Source: Alphaproteobacteria bacterium
GTDB taxonomy: Bacteria > Pseudomonadota > Alphaproteobacteria > UBA6615
Assembly: GCA_013003285.1 (NCBI GenBank)
Contig: JABDJY010000269.1
Coordinates: 1-12,056, forward strand
Direction: 5' to 3'
Length of the DNA: 12,056 nt
Part shown: one piece after another, positions 1 to 7,503 of the stretch
How positions within the stretch are numbered: the first letter of the stretch is position 1
Layout: each line of letters opens with the position of its first letter
Made by a program: the position numbers and the translations under genes
The notes under the pieces: generated by a model
The model's input: only the letters and a program-made list of their open reading frames with translations
What the model was told of the DNA's origin: nothing
Database searches by the model: none

Positions 1-1088
1 TGCGCCTGCTGACACCCAATTGGCAAAGCCGGCTGCCCGGTTTCGGCTATGACGGTGATGACCCCGATGGTTTTCGCGGGATGCCCGAGACCATCGATTA
101 TATCTCCCGGTACGCCGCCGCGATCTCGGCCCCGGTCAAGACCCACACAAAGGTCACCTCGGTAAACCGCACCGATACGGGCTACCGCGTCGCCACCGAT
201 CAGGGCGACTGGCACTGCCGCACACTGGTTCTGGCGAGCGGCGCCTGTAATATCGCCAATGTCCCGCCGCTTGCCCTGGCGATCCCCGATCACATCGCCC
301 AAGTGACGCCGACCCAATACCGCAATCCCGATCAGCTCGCCGAGGGCGGGGTGATGGTCGTTGGCGTCGCGGCGACCGGCGCGCAACTGGCCCAGGAAAT
401 TCACCAGTCGGGCCGGCCGATAACGGTCTCGGTGGGCGAGCATGTGCGCGTGCCGCGCACCTATCGCGGCCGCGATATTCAATGGTGGATGGACCGCACG
501 GGGCTGATGGATGAGCGCTATGACGACATTGACGATATCAACCGGGCCCGCAGTCTGCCCTCGTTCCAGCTCACCGGGTCCGACAACCGGGCGATGCTCG
601 ATCTCAATGCGCTCTCGAGCATCGGCGTCAAATTGATTGGCCGTATCGCCGGCATGAACGACGGCAAGGCGCAATTTTCCGGCTCCTTGCGCAACATGTG
701 CGCGCTCGCCGATCTGAAGATGGGCCGCTTGCTCGACACCATCGACGAATGGGTTAGCGAAAACGATTTCGACGGCGAGGTCGACCCCGCCGAGCGTTTT
801 GCGCCGACCGAAATCGAAGATAATCCGCCGCTGGGTATGGATCTGAGAAATGGCGAAATCAAAACCATTGTCTGGGCCACGGGGTTCCGCCCCGACCATT
901 CATGGCTCGATGTGCCGGTCTTCGATCGCAAGGGCAGGGTGCGGCACGATGGCGGCATCGTCGACTCGCCCGGCCTGTACATGATGGGCCAACAGTTCCT
1001 GCGGCGGCGCAAATCGTCGCTGATCGACGGCGCCGGCGACGACGCGCGCGACCTCAGCGACCATTTGGCGGCGTATCTCGCGGGGTAG
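1..1088 (+). CDS. Flavin-containing monooxygenase-like FAD/NAD(P) oxidoreductase, 5'-truncated by window edge
   Basis: The reading frame is open from the first complete codon (base 3) to TAG at 1086-1088, giving about 361 residues. The ATG at 81 is internal: upstream codons read in frame as RLLTPNWQSRLPGF, a stretch typical of this family a little after its N-terminal FAD-binding fold, so the true start and the first GxGxxG lie outside the window. Visible landmarks are a second Rossmann motif, VVGVAATGAQLAQEI (about bases 348-402), which is the NAD(P)-binding fold, and the C-terminal IVWATGFRPD (about 867-896), the ATG-type motif of flavin monooxygenases. Near the end, GLYMMGQQFLRRRKSS is also typical of the group. 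Such enzymes use NAD(P)H and FAD to oxygenate or oxidise small molecules in the cytoplasm; the substrate cannot be read from sequence. A CMD-family gene follows 48 bases downstream on the same strand, probably co-transcribed. Confidence 0.85.
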   Translation, partial: RLLTPNWQSRLPGFGYDGDDPDGFRGMPETIDYISRYAAAISAPVKTHTKVTSVNRTDTGYRVATDQGDWHCRTLVLASGACNIANVPPLALAIPDHIAQVTPTQYRNPDQLAEGGVMVVGVAATGAQLAQEIHQSGRPITVSVGEHVRVPRTYRGRDIQWWMDRTGLMDERYDDIDDINRARSLPSFQLTGSDNRAMLDLNALSSIGVKLIGRIAGMNDGKAQFSGSLRNMCALADLKMGRLLDTIDEWVSENDFDGEVDPAERFAPTEIEDNPPLGMDLRNGEIKTIVWATGFRPDHSWLDVPVFDRKGRVRHDGGIVDSPGLYMMGQQFLRRRKSSLIDGAGDDARDLSDHLAAYLAG

Positions 1089-1136
1089 GTTGTGGCGCCA
1101 TAAGGCAATCGACCCAACGAAGCGGAATCTGATGAG

Positions 1137-1718
1137 ATGATGGCGGAAACATCGGAAGAAGACATGGACGGCCGGCTCAAGGTGCTGACCGACGAGAATA
1201 TGGACGACGCGCAGCGCGCCGCCGCCGAGCGCATGCTCGCCAGTAAAACCGGACGTATCATCGGACCGATGAACGCTTGGTTGCGCTGTCCGCCCCTGGC
1301 GCTGCGCGCCGTCGAGCTCGGCAATTACGCGCGGCACGACTCGACCCACGAGAAGCGCATCTCGGAGCTCGTCATTCTGATCGTCGCACGGCATTGGTCG
1401 GCGCAGGTCGAATGGTGCGTGCACAAGGTCGAGGCGCTGAAGGGTGGTCTTGACCCGGCGATCATCGATGCCATCGAAGCCCGCACACCGCCGCCGTTTG
1501 ACCGGGCCGACGAAGAGTTGGTCTACGATCCGTTTACCGAGCTGCTCGACACAAAACAGGTCAGCGACGCGGTCTATCAAAGAGCCCTCGAGATTTTTGG
1601 CGAATCGAAACTGGTCGAACTGATCGCCATCTACGGTCACTACAATCACGTTGCCGCGGTGCTCAACACGTTCCGCGTGGTGGTTCCGCCGGGCTGGGCC
1701 GAACCCCTGAAGGATTGA
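1137..1718 (+). CDS. Carboxymuconolactone decarboxylase (CMD)-family protein without CxxC
   Basis: A 193-residue cytoplasmic protein of the AhpD/CMD superfamily. The CMD core is visible as ISELVILIVARHWSAQVEWCVHKVEA (residues about 75-100): a hydrophobic helix, then E92-W-C94-V-H96, and a C-terminal helix GHYNHVAAVLNTF (167-179). Members with E-W-x-x-H in place of the AhpD CxxC pair are not thioredoxin-like peroxidases; they include decarboxylases and many uncharacterised proteins attached to catabolic clusters. The single Cys94 is not in a CxxC pair. The start at 1137 (ATG ATG GCG) has only a weak purine-rich stretch upstream; the downstream Met10 is an alternative. The gene lies 48 bases after the flavin oxidoreductase on the same strand, suggesting a shared transcript and possibly a shared substrate pathway. 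The exact reaction is unknown. Confidence 0.8.
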   Translation: MMAETSEEDMDGRLKVLTDENMDDAQRAAAERMLASKTGRIIGPMNAWLRCPPLALRAVELGNYARHDSTHEKRISELVILIVARHWSAQVEWCVHKVEALKGGLDPAIIDAIEARTPPPFDRADEELVYDPFTELLDTKQVSDAVYQRALEIFGESKLVELIAIYGHYNHVAAVLNTFRVVVPPGWAEPLKD

Positions 1719-1773
1719 GCCAACCCCCAATACCAGGCGTAATCTGCCAAACAACGGGCCCCGGTGGTTTGAT

Positions 1774-1872
1774 GTCCGCGTTCGGCGGTAATTCGGACTT
1801 GATTGGTGACACAAGCTGACGATTGAAATTAGCCAAAAGCTGCCGTTCAGCAAAAGCTAATATATGACTGGC
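1774..1872 (+). repeat. Direct repeat copy 1 (about 99 bp, degenerate), 3' of the hydrolase gene
   Basis: This segment aligns without gaps to 3216-3314 (offset 1442 bases); by hand I count about 68 of 99 identical positions. The best block is the last 26 bases (1847-1872, beginning TCAGCAAAAGCTAATAT), identical at 24 of 26 positions. Other conserved blocks are GTCCGC, GCTGACG and TAGCCAA at matching offsets. It sits between two convergent genes, where no promoter is needed. The copies flank the alpha/beta hydrolase in direct orientation, so this is either a member of a dispersed intergenic repeat family or the trace of a segmental duplication or insertion. The function is unknown. Confidence 0.7.
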
Positions 1873-1973
1873 CGGGCGGGCCATCGCTATTCGGCGCATT
1901 GAGATGCCGTCATAGAGGAGCCATCCACCGCATCAACAACGGAAACCCAAGGACAAAATTGGCGGCAACGCAG

Positions 1974-3134
1974 CTACTCTCGGACTGGTGTAGCTTTTAG
2001 AATATCGGCCGCCCAATCTGCCATGTAGTCGGCGGCGGGCTCGAAATCGTCAACGTGACAATGTTCGCAGGCTCCACCATCGATCGAGAACACTTTTAGT
2101 TCCCGCCGCGGACTGTTGACTGCGCCGTTATACGAGGCTTCCGCCTGATGCATGGGTACCTGGCGATCGTTCTCGCCGTGGACGATCAGGTAGGGAACCG
2201 TGATGTCCTTGACCACGTCGCGGAGGTTGAACTGTTTGGCGATCTCCATCGCCTCCGCCACTGTGTCCTTGCCAAACACCCACATCAGATGCTCTTGGAA
2301 ATTGGTGACCGACGGCACCTTGCTGTCGCCGCTGACCAGAGGGTTGGCGATCTCTTCGAAATCGTATAGCGCACCCCAGGCGATGCAGCATTTAAGCCGC
2401 TTCTCATAGGCTGCCGCGCGCGACGCGTAGTAGCCGCCGAGGCTAAGGGCGACCATGCCGATGCGCGCAGCGTCGATGTCGGCCCGCCCCTCCAGATAAT
2501 CGACGGCGGCGCCGGCCGGAATTTCGGATTCGGGGAAGCTGGTCAAGCCGCGTAGCCGCAAAGCGCCGCCCACGCCGGGATGATCGACATAAAGAACCGA
2601 GACGCCACGTTTGCGGTACGCTTCGGCGGTGATCGTGTAGTTGAATTCTTTGAGGAAATCGAAACCATCGAAATGCACCATACAGGGCTTCGCGCCGTCA
2701 CCGGGGGCTTTCGAGAGGACCGCCGGCAGACTCGTATCCTGGTAGGGCACATCGATCAGCTCCGCCGGTTCGTCGGCCGCCTGCAGATGCGCCGCGAACG
2801 CCTCCACGCCCTTGTTGTAGCTCTGGATCTGGCGCGCATCGTGGTGCGACATCATGCGGTTAGCCATAAAATAGCACAGCGACGCGCGGCGAAATTTCGC
2901 GCCCGCGCTGAAGAGCCGATCGCCGTCATGATCTTCTTGTGCCGCGCTCTCGAACTTAGACCCCAACGACATCCAGGTTTGGTACCAGCGTTCCGGCGCG
3001 CGCGGGTCGGCGGGATCGGAAAATTCACTCAGCTGCGAGGCGACGCGCCCGACGAAGGAAAGCGGCAGCCCCATCGAGCTCACCGAATAAAGCGCTAGCG
3101 ACCAGTTATAGTTATTGGGGAAATAATCGTACAT
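1974..3134 (-). CDS. Alpha/beta hydrolase, 2,6-dihydroxypseudooxynicotine hydrolase/FrsA-like
   Basis: A 386-residue protein with an N-terminal helical region (about 1-125), then an alpha/beta-hydrolase domain. The nucleophile elbow is ALSLGGYYASR with Ser231; the acid is probably Asp323 in VHGENDRQVP; the base is His358 or His360 in GGACEHCHVDDF, followed by ADYMADW. This C-terminal pattern (paired Cys/His, then a helix ending in MADW) and the helical N-terminal cap resemble 2,6-dihydroxypseudooxynicotine hydrolase, a C-C bond hydrolase, and related FrsA-like esterases. The oxyanion-side motif MVHFDGFDF is at 152-160. The protein is probably cytoplasmic; no signal peptide is apparent. The gene is convergent with the CMD gene on its 3' side and divergent from the LLM monooxygenase, so a joint oxidation-hydrolysis pathway is plausible but inferred. 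Specific substrate assignment to nicotine-type compounds is not supported. The start at 3134 has a purine-rich GGACGAAG stretch just upstream on the coding strand. Confidence 0.85.
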   Translation of the reverse strand: MYDYFPNNYNWSLALYSVSSMGLPLSFVGRVASQLSEFSDPADPRAPERWYQTWMSLGSKFESAAQEDHDGDRLFSAGAKFRRASLCYFMANRMMSHHDARQIQSYNKGVEAFAAHLQAADEPAELIDVPYQDTSLPAVLSKAPGDGAKPCMVHFDGFDFLKEFNYTITAEAYRKRGVSVLYVDHPGVGGALRLRGLTSFPESEIPAGAAVDYLEGRADIDAARIGMVALSLGGYYASRAAAYEKRLKCCIAWGALYDFEEIANPLVSGDSKVPSVTNFQEHLMWVFGKDTVAEAMEIAKQFNLRDVVKDITVPYLIVHGENDRQVPMHQAEASYNGAVNSPRRELKVFSIDGGACEHCHVDDFEPAADYMADWAADILKATPVRE

Positions 3135-3215
3135 CTTCGTCCTCCGTACCCAGTGACAGGTTCATCAGCGAGCTTGACAGCGTCGCTATTGCTAACGGGC
3201 TTGCCACCGTCGCAG

Positions 3216-3314
3216 GTCCGCTTTCGGGAGTAAACCAGACATACTTCGTGGTGTCTGCTGACGGCGGGGCATAGCCAATTCCAGCCCCTCAGCAAAAGCT
3301 AATATTTCACTGGC
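3216..3314 (+). repeat. Direct repeat copy 2 (about 99 bp, degenerate), upstream of LLM monooxygenase
   Basis: The partner of 1774-1872, gap-free with about 68 of 99 identities by hand count. The 26-base block 3289-3314 is nearly perfect, differing only at two positions within the TATNTNACTGG stretch. Here the repeat sits in a divergent intergenic region, upstream of both the hydrolase (minus strand) and the monooxygenase (plus strand). A regulatory role is possible for this copy but would not explain copy 1, which lies between convergent genes. Confidence 0.7.
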
Positions 3315-3395
3315 TAGTTCTCAGGCTATCATCGGGATCCAGGAATATCAGCACCGATGCATGCAAGCGATGGAATCATCTGAAAGCGGTGGTGG

Positions 3396-3426
3396 TTGAC
3401 TTCATTTTTCATTGAGCGAGTATAAA
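3396..3426 (+). promoter_or_regulatory. Possible sigma-70-type promoter for LLM monooxygenase
   Basis: TTGACT at 3396-3401 resembles a -35 box. TATAAA at 3421-3426 (spacer 19) or the overlapping AGTATA at 3419-3424 (spacer 17) could be the -10 box. Transcription would begin about 75-80 bases before the ATG at 3511. If real, it lies across the upstream in-frame TTG at 3412 and argues that translation starts later. Confidence 0.4.
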
Positions 3427-3495
3427 ACCCGCTTCGATTTCGCGGTTCCTCTGCGCCCTCGTATGATCGCAACAATTAATAACAAACACTCGTTT

Positions 3496-3503
3496 AAGAG
3501 GAG
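3496..3503 (+). promoter_or_regulatory. Strong ribosome binding site deciding the LLM start
   Basis: AAGAGGAG ends 7 bases before the ATG at 3511, an ideal Shine-Dalgarno spacing. The frame is open further upstream to a TTG at 3412, but that site has no comparable signal, and the extra 33 residues are not part of the LLM fold. Confidence 0.8.
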
Positions 3504-3510
3504 ATTTATC

Positions 3511-4746
3511 ATGGGTAAGCCAAAAGTAATCGTACAGCTCTATCCGGTATTTCCGGCCAAGGACGAACATGATCGCCGCGCAAAACGGCCGATCGGTCGC
3601 GACGCTGACCTCTATTACAAGATCGTTCATGAATGGTCGGAGATCCTCAAGGCCGCTGATGAGATGGGCGTGTGGGGCATGTCCACGATCGAACATCATC
3701 TCCACTCGGAAGGCTATGAGGTCGGCCCCAACCCCGGAATTCTGAACGCGCACTGGGCGAGCCAAGTCAAGAATTTGCACCTTGGCGCCTTTGGGTATGT
3801 CATGGCCACCCAGGATCCGATTCGCGTCGCCGAGGAAACGGCGATCATCGATCATCTGACCCATGGCAAATATTTTGTCGGATTTGCGCGTGGCTACCAG
3901 TCACGCTGGGCCAATATCCTGGGCCAGTCCAGCGGTGCGGTAGCAACAATTTCCGACGGCAGCGCGAATGACCTGAAAAACCGTGAGATCTTCGAAGAAC
4001 GGGTCGAAATGGTGCTGGATTGCTGGACCAAGGATTCCGTCGAACTCAACGGTCAATTCTATCAAGCACCATATCCCCATGATACGGGGATAGCTGGCTA
4101 CGAAGGATACGAGATCGCCCGCGAGGCCGGCGCCGAGGGCGAAGTCGACGCGGATGGCGTGCTGCGGCGCATCAGTGTTGTACCCAAACCCCTGCAACAA
4201 CCTCACCCCCCAGTTTTTATAGCAGTGGCTCGTTCACGCGCGACAATCGAGTTCGCGGCCAAGCACGGGTTTCGGCCGAGTTATTTCAATCCGACCGACG
4301 GCATCGTCGAACTCGCGAAAGTTTATGTCGAAGAATCGGCCAAACACGGGCGTGTCGTGCAGCATGGTCAGAACCAGAATATCGTGCGGCACACGCGGAT
4401 TGGCACGTCGGCAGCGGATTTCGACCGCAAGGTGCGGGCATACGATCTCGACATCTTCAAGAATTTCTACAGCGTATTCGGAAACCACAATGTGGACCCG
4501 GTTAATCATGACGCGGACGCCGCGTTCCGGGCGATCAAGGAGCACAAGTTCATTCTCGGCGGCACGGTCGATGACACGATCGCCGACTGGCAGGACATAT
4601 ATTCGCGCATTCCCTGCGAATATATCACCTTGATTTGGCATTGGGCTCAGCAGCCGAAGGATGAGCTGCTCGAAGAAATCCAGTTGTTTATGGAAAAGGT
4701 TGTGCCGGAACTCGAGACACCGGACTTCGCCATCGCGGCGCAGTAG
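3511..4746 (+). CDS. LLM-class (luciferase-like) flavin-dependent monooxygenase
   Basis: A 411-residue cytoplasmic protein of the bacterial luciferase-like superfamily, enzymes that use reduced FMN (from a separate reductase) or F420 to oxygenate organic substrates. Landmarks are an early beta strand VIVQLYPVFP (6-15), EHHLHSEG (61-68) with the typical E-H-H, LGAFGYVMATQDPIRVAEETAIIDHLTHGKYFVGFARGYQ (91-130, the beta strand and the D-x-L-x-x-G-[RK] signature), and VPKPLQQPHPPVFIA (224-238), the conserved proline-rich strand before the second half of the barrel. The length is on the long side for the family, with an insertion around 185-220. The start at 3511 is set by the AAGAGGAG ribosome binding site and by MGKPKVIVQL matching a family-type N-terminus. 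No flavin reductase is adjacent. The hydrolase diverges upstream, so a monooxygenase/hydrolase degradation pair is possible but unproven. Confidence 0.88.
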   Translation: MGKPKVIVQLYPVFPAKDEHDRRAKRPIGRDADLYYKIVHEWSEILKAADEMGVWGMSTIEHHLHSEGYEVGPNPGILNAHWASQVKNLHLGAFGYVMATQDPIRVAEETAIIDHLTHGKYFVGFARGYQSRWANILGQSSGAVATISDGSANDLKNREIFEERVEMVLDCWTKDSVELNGQFYQAPYPHDTGIAGYEGYEIAREAGAEGEVDADGVLRRISVVPKPLQQPHPPVFIAVARSRATIEFAAKHGFRPSYFNPTDGIVELAKVYVEESAKHGRVVQHGQNQNIVRHTRIGTSAADFDRKVRAYDLDIFKNFYSVFGNHNVDPVNHDADAAFRAIKEHKFILGGTVDDTIADWQDIYSRIPCEYITLIWHWAQQPKDELLEEIQLFMEKVVPELETPDFAIAAQ

Positions 4747-5032
4747 CTGGTTTAGGCCAAGCGCGCTGTGACGTGGCCACCCGCATGAGAGAAACGCAGC
4801 AACGATCTCCCGGCGAATCAGCCGATAGATTAATCCGAGTTGGCTCATAAAATTTGGGCTGAATAGAGAAAGCATGACTGCTTTGGGTCATTTCGGGCCG
4901 TCGCAGATCATTCCGATCTAGGGGAGCTTTCCGGGGCAGAGCGGACGTCGACTGTATGACGCCTGCGAGACAGAGCCCCTTCTGCGACCAAGAGTAACGC
5001 CAGGCTATTGGGCGGTGTTTTCGGCATTTTCC

Positions 5033-6856
5033 TTAGTGGTTATCCCGCGGGACGTTCTCGGTGACGGACCCATCCGGGTCGCCGCCGCGGGCGACTTTTT
5101 GGAATTTCACCGCCGGCTTTAGCACCATGCCCTGGTCGAACTGATCGACGATAGAGCGTTGGATCGCCTGCCAGGGCGTCTGGTCCGCCGGGTATTGATA
5201 GCCGCCATTGTCGGCCAAGGTCTTGCGCCTGGCCGCCAGTTCGTCGTCGGAAATCAGCATATTGGCCTCGCCCTTATTCAAGTCGATGCGCACCCGATCA
5301 TTGGTCTGCAGCAGCGCCAGACCGCCGCCGACCGCCGCTTCCGGCGCGGCGTTGAGGATCGAGGGTGACCCCGAAGTGCCCGATTGGCGGCCATCGCCGA
5401 TGCAGGGCAGGGAATGGATGCCGCGTTTGAGCAGCGCCCCCGGGGGTTGCATGTTCACCACTTCGGCGCCGCCGGGATAGCCGATGGGGCCGGCGCCGCG
5501 CATGAACAAGACGCAGTTCTCGTCGACATCGAGCGCCGGATCGTCGATCCGGTCGTGATAATCCTCCGGCCCGTCGAAGACGATGGCGCGGCCCTCGAAG
5601 GCGTTGAGGTCGCCCGGTGTCGACAGATAGCGGTTGCGGAATTCCGGCGAAATCACGCTGGTTTTCATGATCGCGGAATCGAACAGATTGCCCTTCAAAT
5701 TGATGAAGCCGGCGGCTTCGGTCATCGGGTGGCCGAAGGGCCGGATCACGTCGTTGTTCTTGATCTCGGCTTCGGCGCAATTGGCGCCGATACTTTTGCC
5801 GTTGACCGTCAGCGCATCCGGGTGGGGCAGGCGGCCGGCCTTGATCAGTTCGCCGACCACCGCCGGCACGCCGCCGGCGCGGTGATAATCCTCGCCGAGA
5901 TATTCGCCGGCCGGCTGTAGATTGACCAGAAGCGGGATGTCGTGGCCGATGGCCTGCCAATCGTCGTTATCCAGCTCGACGCCGATATGCCGGGCGATGG
6001 CGTTGAGATGGATTGGCGCGTTGGTCGATCCGCCGATGGCGGCGTTGGCCACGATGGCGTTCTCGAAGGCTTCGCGGGTCAGGATGTCCGATGGTTTCAA
6101 GTCTTCGCGCACCAATTCGACCGCGCGCCGCCCGGTCTCATAGGCCATCTGACCCCGTTCGCGATAGGGCGCCGGGATCGAGGCCGAGCCGGGCAGTTGC
6201 ATACCGAGCGCTTCGGCCAGCGAATTCATCGTGGTAGCGGTACCCATGGTGTTGCAATAACCCACCGACGGCGCGGCCGAGGCGATCAGGTCGGTGTATT
6301 CCTCATCGTTGATGTCACCGGTGGCCCACAGCTCGCGGGCCTTCCACTGGATGGTGCCCGAGCCGGTGCGTTGGCCCTGGAACCAGCCGTTCAGCATGGG
6401 GCCGACCGATAGCGCAATGGCCGGCAGATCGAGCGTGGCGGCGGCCATTAAACAGGCCGGCGTGGTCTTATCGCAGCCGATGGTTAGCACCACCCCGTCG
6501 AGCGGATAGCCGTGCAGCACTTCGACCAGGCCGAGATAGGCCAGGTTACGGTCGAGCGCCGGGGTCGGTCGCTTGCCGGTCTCTTGGATGGGGTGGACCG
6601 GAAATTCGAAACAGATGCCGCCAGCCGCCACGATGCCGTCGCGCACCCGCTTGGCCAGTTCGATATGGTGGCGGTTGCACGGCGATAGGTCGGATCCGGT
6701 CTGCGCGATGCCGATGATCGGCTTGCCCGATTGCAGCTCTTCGCGGGTGATGCCGTAATTGAGATAACGCTCGATATACGAGGCGGTCATCTTGCGGTTA
6801 TCGGGATTGTCGAACCACATCTGCGAACGCAGCACCGGCTTGTTCTGATCGGTCAT
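5033..6856 (-). CDS. IlvD/Edd-family dehydratase, pentonate (arabonate/xylonate) type
   Basis: A 607-residue [Fe-S] dehydratase. Three cysteines match the cluster ligands of the family: Cys60 in SDLSPCNRHH, Cys128 in TIGCDKTTPAC and Cys201 in GYCNTMGTATTM. Asp129 and Lys130 in GCDK are in the place of the Mg ligand and the carbamylated lysine. The C-terminal IGDGRQSGTSGSPSILN (486-502) is the SGTS segment of sugar-acid dehydratases rather than of dihydroxy-acid dehydratase in isoleucine/valine synthesis. The N-terminus with MWFDNPDNRKMTASYIERYLNYG is typical of the L-arabonate/D-xylonate/D-fuconate group, which convert aldonates to 2-keto-3-deoxy acids. The exact sugar acid cannot be decided. 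On the coding strand GAGGAAA (complement of 6864-6870) precedes the ATG at a usable distance. It is transcribed away from the thioredoxin operon and has no pathway partner in the window. Confidence 0.92.
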   Translation of the reverse strand: MTDQNKPVLRSQMWFDNPDNRKMTASYIERYLNYGITREELQSGKPIIGIAQTGSDLSPCNRHHIELAKRVRDGIVAAGGICFEFPVHPIQETGKRPTPALDRNLAYLGLVEVLHGYPLDGVVLTIGCDKTTPACLMAAATLDLPAIALSVGPMLNGWFQGQRTGSGTIQWKARELWATGDINDEEYTDLIASAAPSVGYCNTMGTATTMNSLAEALGMQLPGSASIPAPYRERGQMAYETGRRAVELVREDLKPSDILTREAFENAIVANAAIGGSTNAPIHLNAIARHIGVELDNDDWQAIGHDIPLLVNLQPAGEYLGEDYHRAGGVPAVVGELIKAGRLPHPDALTVNGKSIGANCAEAEIKNNDVIRPFGHPMTEAAGFINLKGNLFDSAIMKTSVISPEFRNRYLSTPGDLNAFEGRAIVFDGPEDYHDRIDDPALDVDENCVLFMRGAGPIGYPGGAEVVNMQPPGALLKRGIHSLPCIGDGRQSGTSGSPSILNAAPEAAVGGGLALLQTNDRVRIDLNKGEANMLISDDELAARRKTLADNGGYQYPADQTPWQAIQRSIVDQFDQGMVLKPAVKFQKVARGGDPDGSVTENVPRDNH

Positions 6857-7137
6857 AATTGTGTTTCCTCACCTGGGCTTGGCTAACGCCTGTTAAGGCT
6901 ATTTTTGCACTATTGGTGGCAAACGGCGACCGCGCGCCGCAAAAGCCTTGATTTGGCGGGCGTTTGGGCAATGTTAGGGGTGAAGAGGGCAGTTTCCGTG
7001 GCCTTTAGGGCGGCGTGCATGCTGTCCATGCAACCCTCGGACCCGCCGGCGGGGATTGCGCTGGTTCAAAGGCTTGCGCTAGTTTGGCGCGATATTGCAG
7101 AGGCGCTGGCGACACGCCGCGCAGAATAGGAAAAACG

Positions 7138-7467
7138 ATGGCACAAGAAGGTCTTGCAGAATTCAACGAGCAAAACTTCGACACCGATGTTATCGGGCAT
7201 AGCGGTCTGACAATCGTCGATTTTTGGGCCGACCGTTGCGTGCCGTGCCGTCAGTTGGCGAAGGTGCTGACGCAGATGGCGCCCGAGGTGCCCGACAATG
7301 TGCAGATCGGCACGGTCAAGGCGGAAGACAATATCGCCCTGCTAGACCGTTACGGCATTCGCTCGACCCCCACGCTACTCTTCATCAAGGATGGCGAATT
7401 GGTCGAGACGCGCACCGGCGTCGATCGTCGGCAGGTTTTAATGAAAGTGGTCGAAACGCACGCTTGA
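7138..7467 (+). CDS. Thioredoxin with CVPC active site
   Basis: A 109-residue thioredoxin-fold protein. The active site is VDFWADRCVPCRQL with Cys34 and Cys37; the usual Gly of CGPC is Val. The cis-proline is in GIRSTPTLLFIKDG (Pro78), and the end ETRTGVDRRQVL matches thioredoxin's last strand and helix. It should act as a cytoplasmic dithiol reductase. The frame is open upstream to 7015, but the added residues are low-complexity and the fold begins at MAQEGLAEF; AGGAAAA about 5 bases before the ATG at 7138 supports this start. The next gene, the AhpD-like selenoprotein, begins 36 bases after the stop on the same strand, so the thioredoxin is likely its dedicated reductant. This follows the general logic that AhpD-type enzymes need a thiol reductase, but is inferred from context. 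Confidence 0.9.
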   Translation: MAQEGLAEFNEQNFDTDVIGHSGLTIVDFWADRCVPCRQLAKVLTQMAPEVPDNVQIGTVKAEDNIALLDRYGIRSTPTLLFIKDGELVETRTGVDRRQVLMKVVETHA

Positions 7468-7503
7468 GGAAATTCCCCAAGTCGCAATTACAGGAGCGAA
7501 CGC

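Larger units (their letters stand above)
3135..3510. other. Divergent intergenic region between hydrolase and LLM monooxygenase
   Basis: This 376-base stretch holds no convincing gene. It contains the 5' regions of both flanking genes, direct repeat copy 2 (3216-3314), a plausible promoter for the rightward gene (3396-3426) and its ribosome binding site (3496-3503). The AT-rich leader from about 3465 to 3510 contrasts with the GC-rich coding sequence. I see no clear promoter for the leftward hydrolase gene. Confidence 0.7.

Noticed and set aside
900..1853. 317-residue minus-strand frame across two plus-strand genes
   Set aside because: It overlaps the ends of the flavin oxidoreductase and the CMD gene, has no recognisable domain and a composition typical of antisense frames.
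3412..3510. Upstream TTG start adding 33 residues to the LLM monooxygenase
   Set aside because: A strong AAGAGGAG site 7 bases before the ATG at 3511 and a likely promoter overlapping the TTG both favour the later start.
4751..4777. GGCCA...TGGCC inverted repeat after the LLM monooxygenase
   Set aside because: A five-base stem with a long loop and no T-run is too weak to call a terminator. The rest of 4747-5032 shows no gene.
7056..7080. Two direct TTGCGCT heptamers 18 bases apart upstream of the thioredoxin operon
   Set aside because: They could be an operator, but seven-base repeats in GC-rich DNA can arise by chance and no matching -10 box was seen.
7015..7137. N-terminal extension of thioredoxin from ATG 7015
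   Set aside because: The added residues are not part of the thioredoxin fold, and a ribosome binding site precedes the ATG at 7138. They do not form a convincing signal peptide.
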